A stretch of 27,576 bases of DNA from BTUB01 sp963836585 (GTDB taxonomy: Bacteria > Babelota > Babeliae > Babelales > Vermiphilaceae): contig CAWIJV010000002.1 in assembly GCA_963836585.1 (NCBI GenBank), positions 1 to 27,576 on the forward strand. Reading direction: 5' to 3'. The position numbers were made by a program, and so were the translations under genes. Position 1 is the first letter of the stretch. The number at the start of each line of letters is the position of its first letter. Shown in pieces: positions 7,224 through 15,684 of the stretch. The notes beneath the pieces are model-generated. The model was not told the DNA's origin, did no database searches, and was given only the letters and a program-made list of their open reading frames with translations.

Positions 7224-9008
7224 ATGAAACAATATATCATTCTGTTTTTTAGTGGTTGGTTTATCTGCGTGGCGAGCATGGAAGCTCCTCCGGGCGTAAT
7301 TCCTCTGGCGGTGCGCGATAATTACGCGCGAGAGCAAAAAAAATTTGCCGGATATCATCTGGATCGTCCTGATTATTTTGTTCAACGAATGCAGAAAGAT
7401 TTTAAAAAAGCAGAAGATATTAGCAGTTATGTTAAATTGGTGCATCTGTTTGCCAGCAACCTTCTGGTGCAGCATCTGGCTATATACCAGGTGAACATCA
7501 ACAGCTACTTGCAAACACAGTGGGAAAAAGTAAGAGAGCACTATAATCTCCTTTTACGGAAAGTAAATGCCCACATCGATAAAGATGAAATGATACATTT
7601 AGTTCCCGAAAACGATTATCAGCTCAACAACCTCTTAACACACTCCCATCTGATTAACTCACATCGCGTTCTCTTGCCTGAAGAGCAGGCCGTACTCTTT
7701 TCCTGGATTGTGGACCCGGAAAAAGGAACATGGCTGAATAATATAGGCCGTCTGGGTAAAGTTGATCATGAGGGTGTTATTATTGAGCAGATGATTTCCA
7801 AAAATCGCGATACGCTGGGAAATCTTATTGTGCCATTTTCACACTCAAAAATGTTTGATACCGTAGATCTTATAGCAGAAAATGCGGATTATCTTTATGA
7901 GATCACTATGAATGTAAGGGTTTACGTAGAAAGATCAGCGAAAGTAACCTCAATAAAAGAAAGAGATACTCTCGCTAAACGATTTTTCAGTAATGATTTT
8001 AACACCGCTCAGCTGTATCGTCTGGCACAATCCTGGTATCAAACGCTCTATAAAATAGTGCGCAAAGAGCTCTATGATTCATTTGTCCAAGCCGCGCGTG
8101 TAGGCAAACAGAATCTTCGTGAATACTTAACCCCCATTCCTGCGCAAGCAGTAAAAGATGGCGCTCTGCCCGCAAAATTTCCTGAAACACTGGAACCCAT
8201 TCTCGATCCTAGAACGTTCGTTGTTGTCCCCACTCTTGATAGTGAATTGGAAGCTGCGCGCGAGAAGTGGAAAAAGCATCAGACCGCTCCGGCAAAAATT
8301 AAAAAAAAGAAAATAAGAAAACGAAGATTTTATCCCACTGTAGCTCAAATGCAGGCGGAAGAGCCAAGCATACAAGCCAAAGAAGAATCAATAGAGAGTC
8401 CGATTGTTAAAAAGCGTCAGGCGCCTGATGGCAGCTATATTACCGAAGATGCAGAAGATGATCTGAGTATCGCCATCGAAGATCCGGTTCACGGAAGCAC
8501 CGCAATTATTTTTAAAACACAGCCAACCGCTGAAGAGCGGCAAAAGCTCAACAATCTGCCTCCCATACATTACACCCCGTGGGTTAATCTCTGGTTCCAG
8601 GATCCTGAAAAAGCCCGGATCGATCAAGGATACACCAAACCCGGAAACCCTAAATATAAAGCGGGCGAGCCGTCCTGGCACCCGATAGTGGTACATGCCT
8701 TTGCACAGCTGGTGGATGAATATATAAAAAGATATGGAAGAGTAAGCACCACGCCAAGCCGGAAAGAAAAGGATAAAAAAGATATTTTAGTCACCATTCC
8801 GGGCAAAATGATCTTTCCCAATAATGAGGAAGTTACCGGCGTATTCACCTATGTGATCGATTCGACTAGCGGACAATGGTATCATCGCATGTTTACTCCT
8901 GAATCAGGAACCCAATTAGTTTCAGATCTGGTGAAGCAAGGATATTTTGCGCCCACGATGCAAGGATACTATGATGTATACTTTCCACCGTTACCCGGCA
9001 AGCAGTAA
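7224..9008 (+). CDS. Large secreted protein of unknown function with basic tract
   Basis: This 594-aa protein has AAGGA at good spacing before the ATG and a hydrophobic signal segment (residues 4-17) ending CVASMEAPPG. I recognise no domain. The region to about residue 340 is mixed alpha-helical in character with many Asp, Glu and Lys. At about 358-368 is a strongly basic run, KIKKKKIRKRR, followed by an acidic, low-complexity linker. The C-terminal 130 residues contain WVNLWFQDPEKARIDQ, SWHPIVVHAFAQLVDEYIKRYG and TGVFTYVIDS, which look like a folded domain. The basic run resembles a nuclear localisation signal, but could equally bind nucleic acid or membrane. It is followed by a WD40-like secreted protein on the same strand. 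Confidence 0.75.
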   Translation: MKQYIILFFSGWFICVASMEAPPGVIPLAVRDNYAREQKKFAGYHLDRPDYFVQRMQKDFKKAEDISSYVKLVHLFASNLLVQHLAIYQVNINSYLQTQWEKVREHYNLLLRKVNAHIDKDEMIHLVPENDYQLNNLLTHSHLINSHRVLLPEEQAVLFSWIVDPEKGTWLNNIGRLGKVDHEGVIIEQMISKNRDTLGNLIVPFSHSKMFDTVDLIAENADYLYEITMNVRVYVERSAKVTSIKERDTLAKRFFSNDFNTAQLYRLAQSWYQTLYKIVRKELYDSFVQAARVGKQNLREYLTPIPAQAVKDGALPAKFPETLEPILDPRTFVVVPTLDSELEAAREKWKKHQTAPAKIKKKKIRKRRFYPTVAQMQAEEPSIQAKEESIESPIVKKRQAPDGSYITEDAEDDLSIAIEDPVHGSTAIIFKTQPTAEERQKLNNLPPIHYTPWVNLWFQDPEKARIDQGYTKPGNPKYKAGEPSWHPIVVHAFAQLVDEYIKRYGRVSTTPSRKEKDKKDILVTIPGKMIFPNNEEVTGVFTYVIDSTSGQWYHRMFTPESGTQLVSDLVKQGYFAPTMQGYYDVYFPPLPGKQ

Positions 9009-9078
9009 TGCAAAATTATCATTAAACAATTATACTAATGCCCAGTAGACTTTTCACCATTTGTATAATAGAAACTGT

Positions 9079-10689
9079 ATGAATACCATAAAAATAATTT
9101 TTCACTGCGTTGCGACTCTTTCTATCACATCTTTGATAAGCATGGAGCCATTAGAAAAAAAGGTACGCACGCTGATACCGGCAGATAATCATAAAATGAT
9201 CGCCGCACAAACTATCGCGCGTACTATTGATCCTGAAATGTCTTTTGCACAAGGAGTTGACGCCTTTAGCAACCCGGCACTTTGCGATCATCCTCTTGCG
9301 CCATTTATTCATACCGCATTAGCAACGCGCGCATATTATCGCCTTACCAGAATGCTTGCACAGCAAATTCCGCATCAGATCACCATTGATCATATGGATC
9401 CTGATGAACCTTGGCCACCTGCATTTAATCCACAGAAACTCAATAAAACGGTTGCTCCTGGCAATCCCGGATTATATTTGCGCGCATTCGACGGCTGGCT
9501 GGGCGCTGCGCAGCCACTATTTATTGGCCAAGCAACATTTGATCCTGATCCATTAGCGGCCGAAGCTCCGAATCATTTTTTGCAAGTGTATCATTGTGGT
9601 ACTATTGGATATCGCGATAAGACCAATGAATTTCGTATTTGGGATATTAAAACCGGTGCGTGCATCAATGATGGCAAAGCGGTACTGGCTAAACTGAGAA
9701 AAGAATTTGGCAATGGTAATTTTTTCGTGCTACAAGGCATCTCCCGCGATAATAGCATAGCATGGATCCGTGCTATAAATAGAGGTCATCACAAAACACT
9801 CCCCGATGAATGCGCCTATGCTTTTAATATTCACACGAATAAACTTCTGGGTTGTTTTGTAGATAATATTGCTGAGGTGAGTCACAGCGGGCAAAAGTGC
9901 TTGTTTTATTCCGGTGCTCTTCTTGAAGCAAACAGTCCATTAAAAACTCCTGCTGTTTCATGGCATATGCAAGGTGATCCACGCGCTCTTTGGATTGGCA
10001 TAAGTCCAACTGACGAACATGCTTTAATTCGCATAATTGAAGGTGCAGAAAAGAGAACCTATCATAGCGTCAACCTTCAAACGGGCAACAGAGTTCGCTT
10101 ATTTAGTGAGGCTGATGGTATTACGATTGCTGATGAGAATACTAATGCTCAGTGGAGCCCTGATGGCCGCTATTTTGCGGTGAGAATGTTGATGCAAGAA
10201 AGAGCGTATATTTATGATGTGGTTACCGGAGAACAAGTAGCAGAAATCGATTGCTCAGATCGAGATCCTGATGAAGATGAGTCTGATTCTGAAATCGTGT
10301 TTAGTCCTGATAGCAGCCAGCTCTATATTTTTATAGAAGGGCGCGAGCGTAACCTTCTGAGAATATTTGATCTTGCTCAAAATGCATGTATCGCAGAAGT
10401 TCCTATGAAAAAGGCAGCTCACCATCCTTATAATTTTATCTTTTGCAACAATGGCCGTTATCTCTTGCTCCCTTCAGGAGATCTTATCATTCAGCCAGCG
10501 GGGCTTGCCGCACATCTTTCACTCAAACAACTATTGGGCCTATTGCTATGGGAACATTCAAATAATTGTGATATATCTAAGTCTTTACACACAGCAATAA
10601 TAAAAAACATGCGCGAAATTTCATCGCCTAAAATCAAAGAAATTATTAGCCACTATTTTAACACGTCTACAGGAGCTCCCGCTAAGTAA
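9079..10689 (+). CDS. Secreted WD40-like beta-propeller protein, 3' end supplied by an IS
   Basis: The start at the ATG 9079 gives 536 aa; an upstream TTG would lengthen the N-terminus without support. TATAAT at 9063-9068 is very close to the start. The signal segment ends SLISMEPLEKK. Repeats typical of WD40-like blades occur: FRIWDIKTGACIND, SPDGRYFAVR, AYIYDVVTGEQVAEID, FSPDSSQLYIF and LRIFDLAQNACIAEV. Such propellers bind proteins. The last residues, TGAPAK and stop, are encoded by the end of the insertion sequence at 10670. Joining the sequence across the element at its 9-bp duplication gives the original ending FNTSI with a TAA at 12288-12290. The protein is thus changed only in its last few residues and may still work. 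Confidence 0.75.
   Translation: MNTIKIIFHCVATLSITSLISMEPLEKKVRTLIPADNHKMIAAQTIARTIDPEMSFAQGVDAFSNPALCDHPLAPFIHTALATRAYYRLTRMLAQQIPHQITIDHMDPDEPWPPAFNPQKLNKTVAPGNPGLYLRAFDGWLGAAQPLFIGQATFDPDPLAAEAPNHFLQVYHCGTIGYRDKTNEFRIWDIKTGACINDGKAVLAKLRKEFGNGNFFVLQGISRDNSIAWIRAINRGHHKTLPDECAYAFNIHTNKLLGCFVDNIAEVSHSGQKCLFYSGALLEANSPLKTPAVSWHMQGDPRALWIGISPTDEHALIRIIEGAEKRTYHSVNLQTGNRVRLFSEADGITIADENTNAQWSPDGRYFAVRMLMQERAYIYDVVTGEQVAEIDCSDRDPDEDESDSEIVFSPDSSQLYIFIEGRERNLLRIFDLAQNACIAEVPMKKAAHHPYNFIFCNNGRYLLLPSGDLIIQPAGLAAHLSLKQLLGLLLWEHSNNCDISKSLHTAIIKNMREISSPKIKEIISHYFNTSTGAPAK
10661..10669. repeat. Target-site duplication, left copy
   Basis: ACACGTCTA directly abuts the left terminal repeat of the insertion sequence and is repeated exactly at 12277-12285 on the other side. 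Confidence 0.9.
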
Positions 10690-12276
10690 CGGTTTTTTTG
10701 AGAGATAAAGTTTGGTCAAAAATTCCCCAAAAAAGGAAATACGAGACCTATCTTCTCTCATACCCCCCCCCCGTAAATTACTAGTTTAATAAAAAACACG
10801 CTTCAAAACCCTAATATTCCCCGAGCTGTAAATAATTTAGCTGCTATTGGTGATCGATTTGAGATCAATTTTTTTGTGGCCATAGGCCAGGGCGCTCCAC
10901 AGAACTTCCCAGGATTCTACCAGATAATCCAAAGCCAATGCTCGCATTCTTTCCCAGAGATATTTCTTTTTCTTTTGTTTGCAAAGCGCCTTCTGAAAAA
11001 GGGCATCGCAAAGCTCTTGCGCTTGATCAATTAAAAAAGCCAGCATCATGAGCATGCCAAAGATGGTACTCAAATTTTTTTTGCCATGCCCAAAATTGTG
11101 CTCGAAGTGATAATTTTGGTTTTTAAGCGTGTTCAAGGTTTCATTCTCAATCTTCCATCGACATCTTCCTCCTCGCATAATGTCATGAACCGTAGCTTCA
11201 GAAATTTTCAGATCGGTTACCCAGCTGAAGCACTGCTTTTTTCCTTTGGACCCAATTTCGATATAATCCAGAAAATTTACTTTCACGTCAGGATGAGTGT
11301 CATTGAGCGGCACCCCATTGCAAAAGCGATACTGATGAATGGCGCCGCCATCTTTGGCGCGATACTCAGATTCATTGCATATGCCACGGGTAAACTCAAA
11401 TAATGCTTTATGATTACCCGGTTTGGCCCCCAGTATGTATGAAATACCGGCATCCTCAAGCATTTTGATAAATGGCGCATTGCTGGTGATGCCATCGCCC
11501 AAGAAAATTATTTTTAAATGCGGATGTTCTCTGCGAAGCCGCTCAATAAAACGCTTGGCAGCATTCAGCTCGCAGTCATTTTTGGTATCGCCGTCCGACT
11601 TCATGATTGGCTCAGGAGCCAAGGGGATCACCGTCTTCTGACCGGGATGGACCAGCGAACCGCATAACATTTGATGGTAGTAAGTTTTTGTGCCGTCTCG
11701 ATGCTCTTTCACACAGCAATTTTCACAATGCACGGTGGAGGATGAAAAGAAACCGGTGCCATCGACTGAAAGCAGATAATAGCCATTGATAAATTGAAAG
11801 CCTTCCAGCGCTTTCCCTCGCTGAAGATGCGCAAAAATAGTTTTGAAAATAGGGCTAATTTCGTCCGGCTCAACTTCATCAACTCGCTCACGCATGTACG
11901 TATCACTGGGTACGTTTTGGATGTCATATAAATTTTTTAAATTGACATGCACCGTGTCCGGTTCATACATATGATTGTCAAATTGCAGGAGCGAAGGAAA
12001 TTTGAGACTAAACATCGCAAATGCAGACATCAAGCAATCTTCGAGTGATATCGGATTGCTCCGATTACCTTTTATTTGGGGTGTTTTGGTCTTCTTGAAT
12101 GCGCTACGGACAATGCGTATCATCCCCGTAGCAGAAAGATCTTTTCTTGGCTTTTCCATGGTCCACTTCCTATTCAAATTTTGATAGAGTGGCTACAGCA
12201 TACCAAAAAAAGTTTACGAAAATAAATTTTTACGAATGCGATACTAAAGGGTTGTTTTTGTTAGCGGGAGTTCCTG
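10670..12276 (-). mobile_element. Complete insertion sequence, DDE transposase, 9-bp target duplication
   Basis: The element is 1607 bp. Its ends are inverted repeats: CAGGAGCTCCCGCTAA at 10670-10685, and TTAGCGGGAGTTCCTG at 12261-12276, with one mismatch. ACACGTCTA flanks it on both sides. It carries one gene, on the minus strand, and a C10 run at 10773-10782 between that gene's stop and the left end. A 9-bp duplication fits the IS4-like group but does not prove it. The exact duplication and intact gene suggest a recent insertion. It lies between the convergent WD40-like and pseudopilin genes and clips only the last codons of the former. Confidence 0.93.
10837..12159 (-). CDS. DDE transposase (IS4-like superfamily)
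   Basis: The 440-aa product cuts and joins the ends of its insertion sequence. I chose the ATG at 12159, which has AGGA 8 bases upstream; the longer TTG form at 12177 would cover that site. Likely catalytic acids are the Asp in LLSVDGTGFF, the Asp in IIFLGDGITS and the first Glu in RWKIENETLNTLKNQ, followed by HFEHNFGHG. The last motif resembles the IS4 family YREK box, but the Tyr is missing and the Glu-Lys spacing is 7 rather than 6, so it belongs to a related group that I cannot name with certainty. The frame is intact. Confidence 0.92.
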   Translation of the reverse strand: MEKPRKDLSATGMIRIVRSAFKKTKTPQIKGNRSNPISLEDCLMSAFAMFSLKFPSLLQFDNHMYEPDTVHVNLKNLYDIQNVPSDTYMRERVDEVEPDEISPIFKTIFAHLQRGKALEGFQFINGYYLLSVDGTGFFSSSTVHCENCCVKEHRDGTKTYYHQMLCGSLVHPGQKTVIPLAPEPIMKSDGDTKNDCELNAAKRFIERLRREHPHLKIIFLGDGITSNAPFIKMLEDAGISYILGAKPGNHKALFEFTRGICNESEYRAKDGGAIHQYRFCNGVPLNDTHPDVKVNFLDYIEIGSKGKKQCFSWVTDLKISEATVHDIMRGGRCRWKIENETLNTLKNQNYHFEHNFGHGKKNLSTIFGMLMMLAFLIDQAQELCDALFQKALCKQKKKKYLWERMRALALDYLVESWEVLWSALAYGHKKIDLKSITNSS

Positions 12277-12285
12277 ACACGTCTA
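12277..12285. repeat. Target-site duplication, right copy
   Basis: ACACGTCTA, identical to 10661-10669. Reading on from it gives ATT TAA, the lost end of the WD40-like gene. Confidence 0.9.
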
Positions 12286-12292
12286 TTTAATG

Positions 12293-12793
12293 TTAGTGCA
12301 TGCTATGCCACGCGCCATCATATGAATATTTTCGCAGTGAAACCACATGGCCCACGGCGCTGGAAATTGCATATAATGCATCGCGCCGATCATTGGTAAT
12401 GCAGGCCATGCCGGCACTCATCATGCCTTCAGGGTAAAATATGATCGTATCTTGAGCAAAGGTAGTTGCATGAGTGAGGGGTTTATAGGGAGCCGATGGG
12501 GGGCCGTGCGCATTGAGCGCAACACCAAAGCAAACTCCGGGCGCAAGCCGATGCTCATGACCATTAAAGCGATAGGCATTCGCGGTAACATCCAATAATA
12601 ATTCTTGCGTCCTATTAGTTGCGATCGCCTGCTGCTGTAAATAAACACAGGCAGCATATAATAGTTGCAGCTCAGCACGAAGGGTAGACTTGTGGAGCGA
12701 GCGCACACTCACCAGGCCAAATCCCAATAAAAGCGTGCACAATGCCATAACAATCATAAGCTCTATCAATGAAAATCCCTTAGCCAGTCTCAT
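12293..12793 (-). CDS. Type II secretion/type IV pilus-like pseudopilin (GspH/FimT type)
   Basis: From the ATG at 12793, with GAGGAG at good spacing, the protein is 166 aa. It begins MRLAKGFSLIELMIVMALCT, a class III leader: prepilin peptidase would cut after Gly6, leaving Phe at +1 and Glu at +5, followed by a hydrophobic helix of about 20 residues. The C-terminal part is variable, as in minor pseudopilins, and includes DTIIFYPEGMMSAG, which fits the GspH/FimT beta domain. It is distant from the gspGHIJK cluster at the window end, so it may be an extra minor pilin. It is convergent with the WD40-like gene across the insertion sequence. Confidence 0.85.
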   Translation of the reverse strand: MRLAKGFSLIELMIVMALCTLLLGFGLVSVRSLHKSTLRAELQLLYAACVYLQQQAIATNRTQELLLDVTANAYRFNGHEHRLAPGVCFGVALNAHGPPSAPYKPLTHATTFAQDTIIFYPEGMMSAGMACITNDRRDALYAISSAVGHVVSLRKYSYDGAWHSMH

Positions 12794-12903
12794 GCACTTC
12801 TCCTCTTTTAATAGTGGAGCACAAAATGCTTGCAACAATCAAGAATAGTGGGCAAACTAAACCACATCTTTACCCTTAACATAAACAGTAAGAATGGGCA
12901 CTT

Positions 12904-13758
12904 ATGAACTATAAAACATTTATTTTTTGCATAACAATTAGTATTATTTCTCGCACTCTGAGTATGGGAGAATACTATGATGATTTTCCTATGCCAGATT
13001 CTCCTCTAGGGACCGTACTAGCATCCGAAAGCTCCAGTGATGCTCATGCGGGCTCACATCACAGTGACGATGAAGACGCTTTTGCTTTTTTCAGCAAGCC
13101 GCAAACTATTAATCCTGCACTGCTGCAACCCGCATTACTGCAATACGTTACGGTTATCCCGGCCAGCCCCGATTATCCTATGATTGAAGCTGCCGCTATA
13201 GCACGAGCAGTAGCACCAGAAGAAGAGGTAGAAGTTTTACAAGAAAATCTCCCCGAAACCAAACCTAGTACCACCCGTCGGGTAAAAAGGCATAAAATTA
13301 CCCGCTGGCGAGCAAAATTTCCCTGTGATTATGAAGGTTGCACCGTAACGCTTGCAACACTCGATAACTTAAAACGACACCAAGAACATTTCCATACTCG
13401 TTGCGCGCCTGAACGTTATGAATGCCCAAAGCCCAACTGTAATAAAACCTTTGCGTGGGACAACGGACTTGCTGAACATCTAAAATTTTTCCATGCTAAA
13501 AAACGTACTATTATATGTAGGAAGTGCTGCACGCAATTCAAACGAAACAGTGAGCTCACCCGGCATCTAAGAATTCCTCATACGGCCAAATTTGTGGCTG
13601 CTGCCAGAATACGAAAGCGTACCTACATTCCAAGCACTGTGACAAAACAAAAGCGGTCTCTGACAACATCCGCAGCTTTAATACAAAAATATTTGGCGGC
13701 ACATCCTTATGAAACTCGATCTCGATCACGCGCTATTCAACCACCTCAGCCTCAATAG
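12904..13758 (+). CDS. Secreted protein with three C2H2 zinc fingers
   Basis: This 284-aa protein starts with a hydrophobic signal segment (residues 4-20) ending RTLSMGEYYDD. An acidic Ser/Asp/His-rich region follows (about 40-60). Three consecutive classical zinc fingers then occur: Cys141, Cys146, His159, His164; Cys174, Cys179, His192, His197; and Cys205, Cys208, His221, His226. Each has the 12-residue Cys-to-His spacing, and the positions before each first His carry the usual Leu (DNLKRH, NGLAEH, SELTRH). Basic stretches flank the fingers (TRRVKRHK, RIRKRT, KQKR). Tandem C2H2 fingers of this kind are eukaryotic transcription-factor modules and rare in bacteria. A host nucleic-acid-binding effector is a plausible inference. 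Its 3' end overlaps gspE, convergent, by 26 bp. Confidence 0.9.
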   Translation: MNYKTFIFCITISIISRTLSMGEYYDDFPMPDSPLGTVLASESSSDAHAGSHHSDDEDAFAFFSKPQTINPALLQPALLQYVTVIPASPDYPMIEAAAIARAVAPEEEVEVLQENLPETKPSTTRRVKRHKITRWRAKFPCDYEGCTVTLATLDNLKRHQEHFHTRCAPERYECPKPNCNKTFAWDNGLAEHLKFFHAKKRTIICRKCCTQFKRNSELTRHLRIPHTAKFVAAARIRKRTYIPSTVTKQKRSLTTSAALIQKYLAAHPYETRSRSRAIQPPQPQ

Positions 13759-15445
13759 TGGCAACGGAAAGCACCTCTTCAATAGTGGTAACCCCTTCCT
13801 TAATTTTTCTGATGCCATCATCGATGAGTAATGTCATACCATCGGCAAGTGCCTGCTTGCGCAAAAGTGAAGTGTCAGATCGCTCCATGGTCAGCTTGGC
13901 CATGCCGGGAGTCATCGCCATAATTTCAAATAGCGCCAACCGGCCTTTGTATCCGGTTTGATTGCATTCATCACAACCGACCGCTTTATAAAAGGTGATT
14001 CCTTTCGCTGATTTTTCAGTAAGGCCAACACTCTTTAAAAGATCAGCATCCGGCGTATATTCTTTTTTGCAGTGCGGGCACAATCTGCGCACCAAACGCT
14101 GCGCCTCAATAAGAATTACTGATGAAGCGATCAAGAATGGCTCAACGCCCATATCAAGCAGACGCGTGATACTGGCAGGCGCATTATTGGTATGAAGCGT
14201 ACTAAATACCAAGTGGCCCGTGAGCGCTGATTGCACCGCAATCTGAGCCGTTTCAAAATCTCGCGTTTCACCGATCATGATAATGTCAGGATCCTGGCGC
14301 AAAATAGAACGGAGCGCCGCGGCAAAGGTGAGTCCGATTTTATCTTTGACTGCCACCTGCCCAATGCCCTGCATCTGATATTCAACCGGATCTTCTACCG
14401 TGATGATATTCACATCCGGCGTGTTTAATTCACCCAACACACTATAGAGCGTACTGGTTTTACCCGAACCGGTGGGGCCGGTGATGTAAATAATGCCATT
14501 TGGCTTGCGGATATTATCTTCCATCAACTTATAATCGCGCTCGCTAAAGCCCAGATCTTTGAGCTTGCCAAAACTTCTACTCTTATCGAGCAAACGCATC
14601 ACGATCCGCTCCCCAAAAATTACCGGCAACACCGAGACACGAATATCGATCGGGCGTCCGGCCACTTTGATATCGATTCTGCCATCTTGCGGCATCCGTT
14701 TTTCTGCAATGTTAAGATTTGCCATAATTTTAATACGCGATACCAGCGCTCCTTGAATCCGCTTGGGCGGCGTCATCACCGGATAGAGCACACCGTCGAT
14801 GCGGTAGCGAACCTCCAACTCTTTTTCAAATGGTTCAATATGAATATCAGAAGCGCCGCGCTTGGCCGCCTGAAAGAGAATATTATTCACCAATTTAATG
14901 ATCGGCGCCTCGGAGGCCATTGTCATAATATCTTTTTCTTCGATCGCGCCAAAATCAACCTCTTCCGGGCCCAGCTCCTCCTCTTTTTCAAAGGCGGCGA
15001 TCATCTGCTTGCTCCCTTCAAGAGGATAATACCGATTGATGGCATCGATAATCGTCTTTTCAGTAGCCACTGCAATGCGAGCCGTGCCACCCAGGAGCAT
15101 GTTAACCTCATCAAGCGGCTGGAAGTTGCTTGGATTTGGCGTGAGAAGGGTGAGCTGATTATCCACCATCAGTGGCACCACCACATTATCCCGCAAAAAT
15201 TTGAGCGGGATCTTTGCCAACACCGTGAGATCGGCCATCGCATCGGTCACCTTTTCAACAAAAGGCATAGTATAGAGAGCGGCACTGGCCTGAGCAAGTT
15301 GCTCGGCACTCACATATCCTTTTTGCAGCAAGCACTCTGCAACCGTTTTGCCCGATTCTTCGGCAAGCGTCTTGCACTCTATGGCCTGCGCATCGGTAAT
15401 AATTTTTTTCTCAAGGAGAATATCAACTATCGATTTAGTAATCAT
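13733..15445 (-). CDS. gspE: Type II secretion/type IV pilus assembly ATPase GspE (PilB family)
   Basis: This hexameric cytoplasmic ATPase drives pseudopilus growth at the inner membrane. From the ATG at 15445 it is 570 aa. An N-terminal MshEN-type domain occupies about residues 1-145. The catalytic core has ASDIHIEP, Walker A GPTGSGKTS (323-331), the Asp box IITVEDPVEYQ, Walker B DPDIIMIGETRD and the His box STLHTNNAP. A four-cysteine zinc site (CPHC and CDEC) lies in the C-terminal part, as in GspE and PilB. The family cannot be split further from this gene alone; the gspGHIJK cluster elsewhere favours GspE. No other secretion gene adjoins it. The longer start at 15463 lacks a ribosome site. 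Confidence 0.93.
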   Translation of the reverse strand: MITKSIVDILLEKKIITDAQAIECKTLAEESGKTVAECLLQKGYVSAEQLAQASAALYTMPFVEKVTDAMADLTVLAKIPLKFLRDNVVVPLMVDNQLTLLTPNPSNFQPLDEVNMLLGGTARIAVATEKTIIDAINRYYPLEGSKQMIAAFEKEEELGPEEVDFGAIEEKDIMTMASEAPIIKLVNNILFQAAKRGASDIHIEPFEKELEVRYRIDGVLYPVMTPPKRIQGALVSRIKIMANLNIAEKRMPQDGRIDIKVAGRPIDIRVSVLPVIFGERIVMRLLDKSRSFGKLKDLGFSERDYKLMEDNIRKPNGIIYITGPTGSGKTSTLYSVLGELNTPDVNIITVEDPVEYQMQGIGQVAVKDKIGLTFAAALRSILRQDPDIIMIGETRDFETAQIAVQSALTGHLVFSTLHTNNAPASITRLLDMGVEPFLIASSVILIEAQRLVRRLCPHCKKEYTPDADLLKSVGLTEKSAKGITFYKAVGCDECNQTGYKGRLALFEIMAMTPGMAKLTMERSDTSLLRKQALADGMTLLIDDGIRKIKEGVTTIEEVLSVATIEAEVVE

Positions 15446-15551
15446 ATAAAGCACTCTATGCAAATAATTTTTAAAAAGATCATCCTATTATTCTTAGCCT
15501 ACTATAAAAGTTGATTTCGATAAAAGTTCCTTTTTGCCGCCATTCTTGTAT

Positions 15552-15557
15552 TATAAT
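15552..15557 (+). promoter_or_regulatory. Candidate -10 box for the bamD-like gene
   Basis: TATAAT sits 22 bp before the repeat in the 5' leader of the bamD-like gene. No good -35 box lies at 16-18 bases, so support is weak. Confidence 0.3.
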
Positions 15558-15573
15558 TAAAAAACAGTTTTAT

Positions 15574-15674
15574 GGTTCGATCCAGCCTACGCCAAGGCTC
15601 CGGCGGACAAGTACGATTAAAAGCGCGTGCCCGCCATAGCTCCAAGGGAGCGACGGCCGGGTATCGAAGGATCC
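15574..15674. repeat. Long hairpin repeat in the bamD-like 5' leader
   Basis: The block opens with GGTTCGATCC and closes with TATCGAAGGATCC: TTCG-ATCC at one end, TCGAA-GGAT at the other. Inside are two small hairpins, AGCCT/AGGCT (15584-15599) and GCTCC/GGAGC (about 15638-15651). The ends follow the same TTCG-N...TCGAA-N' rule as the copies at 16556-17056 and 26849-26875. It stops 10 bp before the start codon, so it would fold in the mRNA leader. Confidence 0.65.
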
Positions 15675-15684
15675 AAGAAAGTGA

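Noticed and set aside
10773..10782. C10 run as a phase-variation switch
   Set aside because: It lies inside the insertion sequence between the transposase stop and the terminal repeat, in no reading frame or promoter of a host gene.
14687..15514. 275-aa open frame on the plus strand
   Set aside because: It lies entirely opposite gspE, whose motifs are unmistakable; it has no recognisable domain.
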